Shown: positions 15,967-24,145 of the stretch, piece by piece
Position numbering within the stretch: position 1 is the stretch's first letter
Layout of the letters: each line of letters opens with the position of its first letter
NCBI GenBank assembly: GCA_964639245.1
Contig: CAZXCU010000007.1
Span: forward strand, 62,001 to 126,000
Source of the DNA: SB15 sp964639245
GTDB lineage: Bacteria > Chloroflexota > Anaerolineae > Aggregatilineales > J027
Direction of reading: 5' to 3'
DNA: 64,000 nt
Translations under genes and position numbers: made by a program
The notes under the pieces: generated by a model
What the model saw: the letters and a program-made list of their open reading frames with translations, nothing else
Databases searched by the model: none
What the model was told of the DNA's origin: nothing

Positions 15967-17499
15967 ATGCGCGATTATGCCATTACGCCCCGTGAACGTG
16001 CCACACTCTTGGTGTCGGTGCTGGTGATTTCGATTTGCTCCATCACCTACGAATTGATTATCGGCACGCTCTCCAGTTATTTGCTGGGGAACAGCATCAC
16101 CCAATTTTCGCTGACAATTGGCCTCTTTTTGTCCTCCATGGGCATCGGGTCGCTCATCTCGCGGCAAATTAAAGGCAATGAACTTCGCTGGTTTATTCTG
16201 GTGGAATTGCTGGTGGGGGTGTTTGGCGGATTTTCGGCGGCGATTCTGTATGCCGTTTTTGCCACCAGCGAAGTTTATTACTACACCGTCATGGTCACGC
16301 TGATTTTGATTATCGGTGTGTGCATCGGCTTGGAGATTCCGCTTTTAACCCGCATCGTCGCCCACCGCAGCGATTTAAGCAAAGCCCTTGCCGATATTTT
16401 ATCCGTCGATTATCTGGGAGCGCTGCTGGCATCGCTGGCTTTTCCCCTGATTTTGCTGCCCTCGCTGGGTGTCACCCAGACCGCTTTTTTAACCGGCGCG
16501 TTTAATATCGCCATCGCCATTTTAAATTTACTGCTGTTTCAGGGGCGTTTACCCCGTTTTCAGGTGCGCCAGTTATGGGCAGGCATGGGCGCAGCCTCTA
16601 TCGCCATGCTGATAGGCGTTGTCGGTTCAACCAGCCTGAGCAATTTTCTCGAACAGCAGTTGTATGTAGACCGCATTGTTTACCGCGAACAAACTCCCTA
16701 CCAGCGTATCATTTTTACCCGTCAGGGCGATGATTTGCGCCTGTTTCTGGAAGGCCAATTGCAGTTCAGCAGCCGTGATGAATACCGCTATCATGAAATG
16801 CTGGTGCATCCGGTGATGAGTGCCTCCCGCGCCCATGAATCTGTTCTGGTGTTAGGCGGTGGCGATGGCATGGTGGTTCGTGAACTACTCCCCTATGACG
16901 ACATTCAGCGCATCGTGCTGGTTGACCTTGACCCCGCCATGACCGATTTAGCCAGCGACTATCCCCTGTTGACCCATTTAAACCAAAATGCGCTGGATGA
17001 CCCGCGAGTCGAAGTCGTGAATCAGGATGCCTACAATTATGTGTCAGAATCGGATGAACTTTTTAATGTTATCATCATTGATTTGCCCGACCCGAACAAC
17101 GAATCCCTGAGCAAACTGTATACCGAAACCTTTTATCGCCTGCTCAAAAAACGCCTGACTCCCGATGGCGCATTTGTTACACAGGCCACCTCCCCCTATT
17201 TTGCGCGGGAGGCGTTCTGGTCAATTGCCAACACGATTCAAGCCGCCGAATTTGAAATTTTACCCCTGCACACTTACATTCCTTCGTTTGGCGATTGGGG
17301 TTTTGTGATTGGCACACCACGCCTCGCGCCTGAAATTAGCGTGCCAGAAGGTCTAACCCTGCGGTATCTGACTCCTGAGATTTTAACCGCCGCCCGCCAC
17401 TTTGACCCCGATACGGCGGAAGTTCCGGCGGAGGTCAATACGCTGGATAACCCCGTTCTAACCGCCTATTATGAAAAAGGCTGGCGACAGTGGGATTGA
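15967..17499 (+). CDS. Membrane-bound spermidine synthase-like aminopropyltransferase
   Basis: 510 residues. The N-terminal half (about 10-225) has seven or so membrane helices with the motif CSITYELIIGTL and LGNSITQFSLTIGLFL. The C-terminal half is a class I methyltransferase-fold aminopropyltransferase: VLVLGGGDGMVVREL near residue 296, VLVDLDPAMTDLA, and IIDLPDPNNESLSKLYT holding the catalytic acid loop. It would transfer aminopropyl groups from decarboxylated SAM to a polyamine or a related acceptor at the membrane. Last gene of the DUF4178 operon. In related genomes the same fusion sits with DUF350 and DUF2617, both present here at 19.1-20.1 kb. Confidence 0.85.
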   Translation: MRDYAITPRERATLLVSVLVISICSITYELIIGTLSSYLLGNSITQFSLTIGLFLSSMGIGSLISRQIKGNELRWFILVELLVGVFGGFSAAILYAVFATSEVYYYTVMVTLILIIGVCIGLEIPLLTRIVAHRSDLSKALADILSVDYLGALLASLAFPLILLPSLGVTQTAFLTGAFNIAIAILNLLLFQGRLPRFQVRQLWAGMGAASIAMLIGVVGSTSLSNFLEQQLYVDRIVYREQTPYQRIIFTRQGDDLRLFLEGQLQFSSRDEYRYHEMLVHPVMSASRAHESVLVLGGGDGMVVRELLPYDDIQRIVLVDLDPAMTDLASDYPLLTHLNQNALDDPRVEVVNQDAYNYVSESDELFNVIIIDLPDPNNESLSKLYTETFYRLLKKRLTPDGAFVTQATSPYFAREAFWSIANTIQAAEFEILPLHTYIPSFGDWGFVIGTPRLAPEISVPEGLTLRYLTPEILTAARHFDPDTAEVPAEVNTLDNPVLTAYYEKGWRQWD

Positions 17500-17506
17500 T
17501 GCTACA

Positions 17507-17791
17507 ATGACTAAAAGAGAAAAACGTCTACAGAAAATTAGGCAAAATCCACGTAATGTTGCGTTTGGAGAGCTACAGCAGGTATTAGAAGACTATGGCT
17601 TTTATATGAAAGCAGGAACGGGAACAAGCCACAACGTTTTCATAGCCCTGATCAAAGACAAAGATTGGACTTTAGTTATTCCTTTCAAACAGCCGCACGT
17701 GAAAGAAACTTACGTGAAAAAAGCCCTTAAAGCCATTGACGAGATTATTGAATTGATTGAGGACGAAGAGGAAAAGGAAGATAATGAATAG
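17507..17791 (+). CDS. hicA: HicA-type mRNA interferase toxin
   Basis: 94 residues from the ATG at 17507; a longer frame overlaps the upstream gene and is not needed. The double-stranded-RNA-binding-like fold of HicA is suggested by FGELQQVLEDYGFYMKAGTGTSHNVF, in which the His of GTSHNVF is the expected catalytic residue, and by WTLVIPFKQPHVKETYVKKALKAI. Its end overlaps the hicB start by 8 bp. The acidic tail (EDEEEKEDNE) is longer than usual. Confidence 0.78.
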   Translation: MTKREKRLQKIRQNPRNVAFGELQQVLEDYGFYMKAGTGTSHNVFIALIKDKDWTLVIPFKQPHVKETYVKKALKAIDEIIELIEDEEEKEDNE

Positions 17792-18008
17792 ACACTTACA
17801 CTACTACCTCTCTTTACCTTATACCATTGTCCTTATTCCTGATGCAGAAGATGGGAGTTGGTTTGCTGAACTTCCCGAACTGCCCGGTTGCATGACTTAT
17901 GGCGATACGCAAGCCGAAGTCTTGGAACTTATCGAAGATGCCAAACTCACATGGATCGCAGCCCGTTTGGAGTTAGGACTGTCCATTCCAGAACCTGTTC
18001 ATGTTTAG
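17784..18008 (+). CDS. hicB: HicB-type antitoxin, short form
   Basis: 74 residues from the ATG at 17784, inside the hicA stop region. The HicB core is clear: YTIVLIPDAEDGSWFAELPELPGCMTYGDTQAEVLELIEDAKLTWIAARLELG. The protein ends at PEPVHV with no C-terminal DNA-binding domain, so it may neutralise HicA without direct autoregulation. No promoter or terminator stands out. Confidence 0.82.
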   Translation: MNRHLHYYLSLPYTIVLIPDAEDGSWFAELPELPGCMTYGDTQAEVLELIEDAKLTWIAARLELGLSIPEPVHV

Positions 18009-18054
18009 ATACTTGTAGGGAACCCCTGAGAATAGAAGGTCTGCTTTAGCTAAT

Positions 18055-19056
18055 TTATTCCTGTAACAATTCCTCTATAATGCCCGCTAAACAGGCGATA
18101 TGCTGCTCATAGCTGAACTGACAGGCTGTTTCAACCGCTCGGCGTTGCATTTTGGCAACAGCCTCCCGGTTGGCGGGGTCAAAAGCCCATTGAATCGCTG
18201 CAACATAACTTTCAACATCGCCGTTGACCAGCAACCCATTTACCCCGTGTTGAATGTGGTCATGCACACCCATCACCTGCGTATTGTTGACAATGCTAAC
18301 TTTGCCCAAGCGCATCGCGTTGAGATAGGTTTGCTGCCCCACTGCCCGTTTAAGTCCGCCTTTGACCGGAGTCACCACCAGCGCCGCCCCCGCCATCAAA
18401 CGCACAAACTCATCATGTGAAACGGGCTTGGCGGTCACATTCGGCGGGATATTCGGGTGATTTTGCAGGCGTTTGGTCGCAAAAATGAATGGTTGGTCGG
18501 GCATCCGATGGGCAACTTCCAGCAGTGTTTCATAATCTCGATGGGGATTGCCGCCCGCAAAAATATAATTTTGCGGGGGGGCAGGCTGTGCAATTTCGTT
18601 TTCAAGGAAGGTATAAAAATACAGACATCGGCGGATTTTTTCGGCAGGAACGCCCCACAGCGCGGGGAAAATTTCGACTTCCTCTGAAGATTGCACCACA
18701 TAGCGGTCAATCACCCGATTCGCCAATTTCATCAGGAATTTTTCGAGGCCGTGGCGAACTCCCTCATTCGGTTGCCACATATCCCCCATCATAACCACCA
18801 GCGGCCTTTTGCGCTGAGGCCAGAAGCCCATCAGAACCGTCGCCAGCAAGTCGGGATGCAAGCTGCCGGCGGTGCTGTCCAGCACGAGCAGTTTTTCGCG
18901 CCAGCCCGCCTGTAAAATTGCGACCAAGCGCTGCCACTGCTTGAAAAGCGTGTAGTGAGTGTCGATGGGAAATGGGAGGGGAAGAAATTTGGGCTGCCAG
19001 CCATTGTTGAGCGTTGGCATCCCTTCATACAAAACCGCTAGAATATAATGACTCAT
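18055..19056 (-). CDS. Glycosyltransferase, GT4-like
   Basis: 333 residues. Two Rossmann-like halves: MSHYILAVLYEGMPTL and LLVLDSTAGSLHPDLLATVLMGFWP in the first, and a donor-binding half with YIFAGGNPHRDYETLLEVAHR, VSHDEFVRLMAGAALVVTPVKGG and a region GQQTYLNAMRLGKVSIVNN. This is the GT-B pattern of family 4 transferases, though the EX7E motif is altered. It is cytosolic. The acceptor is unknown; it lies between hicAB and DUF350. Confidence 0.7.
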   Translation of the reverse strand: MSHYILAVLYEGMPTLNNGWQPKFLPLPFPIDTHYTLFKQWQRLVAILQAGWREKLLVLDSTAGSLHPDLLATVLMGFWPQRKRPLVVMMGDMWQPNEGVRHGLEKFLMKLANRVIDRYVVQSSEEVEIFPALWGVPAEKIRRCLYFYTFLENEIAQPAPPQNYIFAGGNPHRDYETLLEVAHRMPDQPFIFATKRLQNHPNIPPNVTAKPVSHDEFVRLMAGAALVVTPVKGGLKRAVGQQTYLNAMRLGKVSIVNNTQVMGVHDHIQHGVNGLLVNGDVESYVAAIQWAFDPANREAVAKMQRRAVETACQFSYEQHIACLAGIIEELLQE

Positions 19057-19134
19057 TCCCTACCCTCCTACATTTCACCCCTTTCATCTTAAACAACAAC
19101 CGGATTAAAGTCCGTGAAATCGCTCTGAAAAATA

Positions 19135-19587
19135 TTAGATAATCTGGAACAACACCGCCAGAAAAGGCGCAACCGCCAGCCCTCCCAAGAAAAAAGCCAG
19201 CGCCGCGTTTTGCTCGGCAATCAATTCGCGCTGGAGATAGCCAACCAGTCCTTCACCTTCCAACGGTTCGAGCAGGTAGTGGGCAATCCAGAATAAAATC
19301 GCCGTATACACCACCGCCCCCAGCGCCCCGCCAAACGTCCACGCCAGTGTTTCTGCATCAAAGGTATCGGAAGAAAAACCCGCCGAGGACACCACGCTCA
19401 CAAACATCGCTACAATCAGCGAGATGATAAAAAACATCGCGCCAACTGCCGTATTCTGCACATTTTCGATCTCGTGGGCCAAGCGCTGGGGTTTTAGCCC
19501 CAACATCCACAGAAAAAACAGGGTGACGACTTGCGAAATCACGGTTGCTAGAATCGTCCAAAGGGTCGCTTCAATCACTAAATCCAC
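19135..19587 (-). CDS. DUF350 membrane protein (YjfL family)
   Basis: 150 residues with four hydrophobic segments arranged as two pairs: IEATLWTILATVISQVVTLFF, NTAVGAMFFIISLIVAMFVSVV, TFGGALGAVVYTAILFWIAHYLL and AALAFFLGGLAVAPFLAVLF. The internal repeat and the motif RELIAEQNAALAFFLGG are typical of DUF350. These proteins are linked to PspA/IM30, DUF4178 and glutathionylspermidine or spermidine synthase genes. It is probably cotranscribed with the DUF2617 gene, 30 bp upstream on the minus strand. Confidence 0.85.
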   Translation of the reverse strand: MDLVIEATLWTILATVISQVVTLFFLWMLGLKPQRLAHEIENVQNTAVGAMFFIISLIVAMFVSVVSSAGFSSDTFDAETLAWTFGGALGAVVYTAILFWIAHYLLEPLEGEGLVGYLQRELIAEQNAALAFFLGGLAVAPFLAVLFQII

Positions 19588-19617
19588 TTGAAAGTCTCCT
19601 TTAATTTTTTATCGAGT

Positions 19618-20130
19618 TTACGGACTCGTCAGGTTCAAACTTGAACTAGATTTTACCCAGACCCCGTGATTTTGCGTGGGGTAAATGTGCCACGTTTGCC
19701 ATTCTACGCGATTCTCCATTTTGCGCCACACGATCCGGGTAACAGGGGTGCGCCCCGCGACCACCGGAAACGCCGCTTCGATAAAACATTCTGCGTGCGG
19801 CGCGGGTAAAATAGCCGAGGCATTGTCCTCAAACTCAACCCGGATTTCATAATTTTTCATGGCAAAGTGGTAGGGGGTCAACTGGTCAAAGGCGTGAATC
19901 TGACTTTCCGGGGGCAAAGGGATACACGCCAGAATTTCCGTGAACACATGTTGCCCGTCTTTTTCAATCCGCACCGCGTGGCTTTCCCCGATAATTTGAA
20001 AGGTTAGCCCCCACTCCCCCATTTCGCAACGGGTCTGTTGAATCACCGTCATTGGCACATCACATCGGACAAGTCCTAGTTTTAAGTCGGTGGGTTGCTG
20101 GTGAACAAATTGCAAAATCGGTTGGCTCAT
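19618..20130 (-). CDS. DUF2617 family protein
   Basis: 170 residues from the ATG at 20130 (MSQPILQF); an ATG three codons upstream is possible. It is a beta-rich soluble protein with ESHAVRIEKDGQHVFTEILACIP, FEDNASAILPAPHAECFIEA and an end HIYPTQNHGVWVKSSSSL. The length and the HAVRI...FTEILAC pattern fit DUF2617, a family of unknown function found next to DUF350 and DUF4178 genes. TATAAT lies seven bases before this ATG on the minus strand, so the transcript may be almost leaderless. Confidence 0.7.
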   Translation of the reverse strand: MSQPILQFVHQQPTDLKLGLVRCDVPMTVIQQTRCEMGEWGLTFQIIGESHAVRIEKDGQHVFTEILACIPLPPESQIHAFDQLTPYHFAMKNYEIRVEFEDNASAILPAPHAECFIEAAFPVVAGRTPVTRIVWRKMENRVEWQTWHIYPTQNHGVWVKSSSSLNLTSP

Positions 20131-20163
20131 ATTTCCCATTATACTACAAACGAAAATGCGCCT

Positions 20164-21198
20164 TTAGGATTTTGTCCCCTGTATCAAGATGACACCCCCG
20201 TTCTCCTTGAGGATGGGGATAGCTTGAGCCAGCTTATCCGTACTTTGGAGCAAGCGATACCCCATCGCAAAGGTGGTCAAATTCACGAGATGCGGCGGGA
20301 CAAATACACTCGTTTTCATCTCCAACTGAACACCTGTGTTGCTGAACCAAGCGTGCAAGCGGGCGGGCGAAATTAGCGCTTCTGGCCCGGCCTCCTCATG
20401 CCAGATGGGATAAACTTTTTGCAAAAATTCAAAAAAGGGACGGAAAAGTGTCTGGTTATTTTCATGCCCAAAATAGAGACCACCCGATTTTAAGACCCGC
20501 GCCACTTCACGGCAGGTTTCTCCCGGACTGGGCAGATGATGCAGCACCCCGTAAATCAATACATAGTCGAACATAGCTGCTTTAAGCGGAAATTGGGTGG
20601 CATCTGCCGCAAAAAATGAAATTCGTGCGCGATAGTTGCCCTGCCGATAGCGTTCAATGGCTTGGCGAATCATCTGTTTAGACACGTCAAACCCTATGAT
20701 ATGAACGTCCAAGTCTGCCATTTTAAACGTGCTGCGTCCGTTGGCACTACCCACATCCAGCAGCCATGTATCCTGTTGAATCTGTTCCCGCCACGGGTCA
20801 TTAGCGATTTTATCCGCCGCTACCCAGAAAGGTTTTTGCTCAAAATCGGACAGGTATTGAATCTGCCCGTTGCCAGAATATTTATCAAAATGCTCCTGTT
20901 GGGTACGTTGCAGCGCGTATTCAGCCGTATTGACCGGGGCTTCATCGGGTTTTAAGCCTAACCCGCTTAATTTGGTCTGGTGGGTTTGCCAGAAACGGGC
21001 GCGGTCTTCGACATAGGCCAACCCGCCCAGCAGCATATCCAGCAGACCATCCTCAATCGGATACCAGGTACGGCAGACTTCACACCAGACAACCCCCTCC
21101 CGCACATCATCATCCGCAGCCGTGGCATAGGTTTCAAGATGTAAAGGGTCGGCTTGACACGCCGCACAGCGCAATTTCGATACAACTTCAGGATACAT
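20164..21198 (-). CDS. SAM-dependent methyltransferase with N-terminal zinc ribbon
   Basis: 344 residues. A Trm112-like zinc ribbon has Cys 11, 14, 39 and 42 (LRCAACQADP...VVWCEVCRTWYPIEDG). It is followed by a class I methyltransferase: LLDVGSANGRSTFKMADL, IGFDVSKQMIRQAIER, FFAADATQFPLKAAMFDYVLIYGVLHHLPSP. The motif II/III arrangement fits small-molecule or sugar methyltransferases. Its start overlaps the end of the GT2 gene by 11 bp, so it belongs to the minus-strand glycan run. Confidence 0.82.
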   Translation of the reverse strand: MYPEVVSKLRCAACQADPLHLETYATAADDDVREGVVWCEVCRTWYPIEDGLLDMLLGGLAYVEDRARFWQTHQTKLSGLGLKPDEAPVNTAEYALQRTQQEHFDKYSGNGQIQYLSDFEQKPFWVAADKIANDPWREQIQQDTWLLDVGSANGRSTFKMADLDVHIIGFDVSKQMIRQAIERYRQGNYRARISFFAADATQFPLKAAMFDYVLIYGVLHHLPSPGETCREVARVLKSGGLYFGHENNQTLFRPFFEFLQKVYPIWHEEAGPEALISPARLHAWFSNTGVQLEMKTSVFVPPHLVNLTTFAMGYRLLQSTDKLAQAIPILKENGGVILIQGTKS

Positions 21199-22174
21199 AA
21201 TCTCTCCTCAGATCCTCTTCCAGAACAGGCGAGGGGTTCGGGGTGGAGGCTATATTCAACGTTTTATGCACAATAAACGGCGGGCGTTTGCGGGTTTCGT
21301 CCAGCACCCGCCATAGATATTCCCCCAGAATCCCCAGCAAAATTAACTGTGTGCCAGAGGCAATTAACACCACCACAATCAGCGATGACCAGCCCTGAAT
21401 CGGCACAGAATTAAAAATATTCAGCCCCACCACCACCAGCGTATACAAAAAGCCCAAGCCGCCCATGATAAACCCGATGGTCGTGGACAGGCGCAAGGGT
21501 AAATACGAAAAAGCCGAAAACGCATCAATGAAATATTTCACTTTTTTGGTGAATGTCCAGCGTGATTGTCCATGTTCGCGGGCGCGGCGGTCATAATAGA
21601 CCACTTCACGATTGAACCCCACCCACATAACCTGTCCGAAGATATATGAATTTTTCTCGCGCAAATGCACCAGAATATCAATGACTGCCCGGTCAATCAG
21701 CATGAAGTCAAAGCCCTTGTCGGGGAACTCCGGGAACACAAAACGCTTGAACAACCGATTAAACACTGTCGCAAAAAAACGACTGGGGAAGGGGTCATCG
21801 CGTTCTCGCCGCGCTGCCAGCACCACTTCCTTACCCACCTTCCAATGGGCAAGCATTTCAGGAATCAATTCGGGCGGGTCTTGCAAATCCGCCGAAATCA
21901 CCACCGCACAATCCCCCGTGCAATGAGTCAAGCCCGCTAAAATCGCCGCATTCGAGCCAAAATTGCGCGAGAGTTTGACCACCCGCACACGGGCATCCTG
22001 CGCGGCTAATGCTGACAATATTTCAAAAGAATGATCCCCTGAGCCATCATCGGTAAAAACAAATTCAAACCTATCTTGCGGGAACTGGTTGGCAATGGCC
22101 TCAAAAGCCTGCTTTAAGGCGGGCAGCGTGGTTGCATTCCAATACACAGGCACAACAAGCGAAATTAGACTCAT
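21188..22174 (-). CDS. GT2 glycosyltransferase, polyprenyl-phosphate sugar type
   Basis: 328 residues. GT-A fold: ISLVVPVYWNATTLPAL, FTDDGSGDHSFEILSAL, VVKLSRNFGSNAAILAGL, AVVISADLQDPPELI (DXD-like) and RRERDDPFPS. Two C-terminal membrane helices (IGFIMGGLGFLYTLVVVGLNIF and LIVVVLIASGTQLILLGILGEYLWR) mark the ArnC/DPM1-like subgroup, which loads a sugar onto a polyprenyl phosphate at the inner membrane. It overlaps the acetyltransferase gene before it and the methyltransferase after it. Confidence 0.85.
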   Translation of the reverse strand: MSLISLVVPVYWNATTLPALKQAFEAIANQFPQDRFEFVFTDDGSGDHSFEILSALAAQDARVRVVKLSRNFGSNAAILAGLTHCTGDCAVVISADLQDPPELIPEMLAHWKVGKEVVLAARRERDDPFPSRFFATVFNRLFKRFVFPEFPDKGFDFMLIDRAVIDILVHLREKNSYIFGQVMWVGFNREVVYYDRRAREHGQSRWTFTKKVKYFIDAFSAFSYLPLRLSTTIGFIMGGLGFLYTLVVVGLNIFNSVPIQGWSSLIVVVLIASGTQLILLGILGEYLWRVLDETRKRPPFIVHKTLNIASTPNPSPVLEEDLRRDYVS

Positions 22175-22926
22175 AATTTTTGCTCAACCTGACTGCGCCA
22201 TTCGGCGGGAATGTCTTTTGTGACCACCGCCGGCACCCCCGCCACTACCGTCCACGCGGGAACATTTTTGGTGACCACCGCCCCCGCCGCCACCATCGCG
22301 CCCCTGCCGATTTCCACGCCGGGTAAAATCGTCGCCCCTGTGCCAATCACCGCCCCGGCTCGAATCACAGGCGGAGTCAATTCCACCGGACGCAAGCCAA
22401 AACGGGTTAAATACACCTCATTGTCGTTCGCGGTCATCACGCCCATACCGATGAATACCTTGTCCTCAATGACAATCCCCCCCGCCAGATGCACCTGATC
22501 CTGAATCCGACAGGCATTACCGATGGTCGAATGCGCCAGCACCATCACCCCGCGTCCAATAATCGTATGGTCGCCCACCGTACAGCCTTCACGCAGCGAG
22601 GACAAATCGCTAATCAGCACCCCCGCCCCGATGCGATTCCCCGTATACAAAACACTGTTCGCCCCGATGATTGTTCCTGCCCCGATGGTAAATTCGGAAA
22701 ATTTGACTTCAATCGGCAGGGTAGCCGTCTGGTTTGGCATGGGAACCCGTCCCAACACTGCCCCGTCCATAATCACCGCGTTATCGCCAATGCTCACCTG
22801 CGGAAAAATCGTAATCCGATTGCCGAGATGGACATTTTTACCTATTTTAAAACTGCCCGACCCCGCCGCAGGAAAAGCGCGTCCGGCATCATCATAATGA
22901 AAAACCACGTTCGGATGAAGGCTCAC
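22171..22926 (-). CDS. Hexapeptide-repeat acyltransferase
   Basis: 251 residues from the GTG at 22926, which overlaps the TGA of the epimerase gene (GTGA). The longer frame upstream is antisense-free but only duplicates epimerase coding and has no support. Many [LIV]GXXXX turns form a left-handed beta helix: KIGKNVHLGNRITIFPQVSIGDNAVIMDGAVLG, IGAGTIIGANSVLYTGNRIGAGVL, DKVFIGMGVMTANDNEVYL, IGRGAMVAAGAVVTKNVPAW. This matches sugar N- or O-acyltransferases such as WbpD-like enzymes. It is part of a coupled set with the epimerase and GT2. Confidence 0.82.
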   Translation of the reverse strand: MSLHPNVVFHYDDAGRAFPAAGSGSFKIGKNVHLGNRITIFPQVSIGDNAVIMDGAVLGRVPMPNQTATLPIEVKFSEFTIGAGTIIGANSVLYTGNRIGAGVLISDLSSLREGCTVGDHTIIGRGVMVLAHSTIGNACRIQDQVHLAGGIVIEDKVFIGMGVMTANDNEVYLTRFGLRPVELTPPVIRAGAVIGTGATILPGVEIGRGAMVAAGAVVTKNVPAWTVVAGVPAVVTKDIPAEWRSQVEQKL

Positions 22927-23909
22927 CAGTAATTTTCCTTGTATTGGCGGTAATATTCTATCGTTTGGCGCAACCCATCGTCTAAATTCGTGTGCGGATT
23001 CCAGCCAATCACCCGCCGAATTTTGCTGATGTCGGAATAAAAATGCCCCGGTTCCTGTGCTTTGCGTTCCGGCGTATAGGGGCCAAATTCCCAATTGCCC
23101 GTCCCCGCCACTTCGATGATTTTTTTGACCAGTTCAAGGAGTGTCGTTGGAACATCAATCCCCAGATTAAAAATTTCCCCGATGGCTGCGTCACAGGTTG
23201 CCGCCATCAGCAACCCTTCCACACAATCATCCACATACAGAAAATCGCGCAGCACATCCCCCGTATCAAAAACCGTAATCGTCTGGTGGTCAATTGCTAG
23301 GCGGGTAAACCAGTTCACCACCCCATACCGCGAATGTTTCATCTGACCTCGCGGGCCATACACATTCGTCAACCGCAGCATCACCGAACGAATCCCATGC
23401 ACATCGTTATAAAATTTGATGATTTTTTCGGCGGTGAGGTTCGAGATTTCGTACAAGCCTTTGGGGTTGGTCGGGGCTTCTTCATCCACCGGCAATTTGA
23501 CCGCTTCGCCATACTGCCCGCGTGTCCCCGTAAAAATCAACCGTGCGTGGCGGTTATGATTTTTGAGCGCTTCCATCAAAACGGTTGTGCCTTTGATGTT
23601 GAACTCAATATCCGGGAAGGGGTCTTGCAAGCTCATCACATGCGAAACTTGCCCCGCCAGATGAAACACAAAATCCATTTCGCGCACCAGCCAATTCATC
23701 GCGTGCTGGTCGCAAATATCGCCAAAATTGACCGTGACCTGCTGTTTGACGGGTGCAATATTAAACAGATTCCCGCCATATTCGGGTAGCATGGCATCGA
23801 CCAGCGTGACATTCGCGCCGAGTTTGACCAGTTCAATCGCCAGCGTGCTGCCAATAAAACCCAACCCGCCCGTAATCAGAATTTTTTTACCCGCGAAATG
23901 AGCGTGCAT
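22923..23909 (-). CDS. NAD-dependent epimerase/dehydratase with an altered active site
   Basis: 328 residues from the ATG at 23909; upstream codons cross the C/G repeat. Extended SDR: GGLGFIGS dinucleotide site near residue 15, then FHLAGQVSHVM, TGTRGQYGEAVKLPVDEEAP, and MLRLTNVYGPRGQM for substrate binding. The YXXXK motif reads YEISN, so the catalytic Lys appears to be Asn, although a Lys follows six residues later (TAEK). It probably acts on a nucleotide sugar; the exact reaction cannot be read. First gene of the coupled minus-strand run to 20164. Confidence 0.82.
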   Translation of the reverse strand: MHAHFAGKKILITGGLGFIGSTLAIELVKLGANVTLVDAMLPEYGGNLFNIAPVKQQVTVNFGDICDQHAMNWLVREMDFVFHLAGQVSHVMSLQDPFPDIEFNIKGTTVLMEALKNHNRHARLIFTGTRGQYGEAVKLPVDEEAPTNPKGLYEISNLTAEKIIKFYNDVHGIRSVMLRLTNVYGPRGQMKHSRYGVVNWFTRLAIDHQTITVFDTGDVLRDFLYVDDCVEGLLMAATCDAAIGEIFNLGIDVPTTLLELVKKIIEVAGTGNWEFGPYTPERKAQEPGHFYSDISKIRRVIGWNPHTNLDDGLRQTIEYYRQYKENYW

Positions 23910-23920
23910 TTTCAACCTTT

Positions 23921-24128
23921 TTCCCCTCACCCCCAACCCCTCTCCCACAAACGGGGAGAGGGGTGTCATTGAAAACCCATCCACCTTCTATGGGGAGGGG
24001 AAGGATGTGGGGGTTACATTAAAAAATCTGCCCTATTTTACAGGTCAATCCTGTTGAAGAAATATCGAATTTGTGGTTTGATTCCAATGACCTCACCCCC
24101 TACCCCCTCTCCAAAAAATGAGAGAGGG
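23921..24128. repeat. C/G-tract inverted repeats between divergent glycan genes
   Basis: There are two units. The first (about 23921-24015) has CCCCTCACCCCCAACCCC, CTCTCCC, then GGGGAGAGGGGTG and later GGGGAGGGGAAGGATGTGGG. The second (about 24090-24128) has CCTCACCCCCTACCCCCTC and GAGAGAGGGG. Each can fold into hairpins. The two units fill the whole gap between the epimerase and the next glycosyltransferase, so promoters for both genes must lie within or next to them. Confidence 0.6.
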
Positions 24129-24145
24129 GAATCAAAAGAGGAAAC

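Noticed and set aside
22927..23094. Longer N-terminus of the hexapeptide acyltransferase
   Set aside because: It lies wholly inside the epimerase gene; the GTG overlapping that gene's stop gives a full beta-helix domain.
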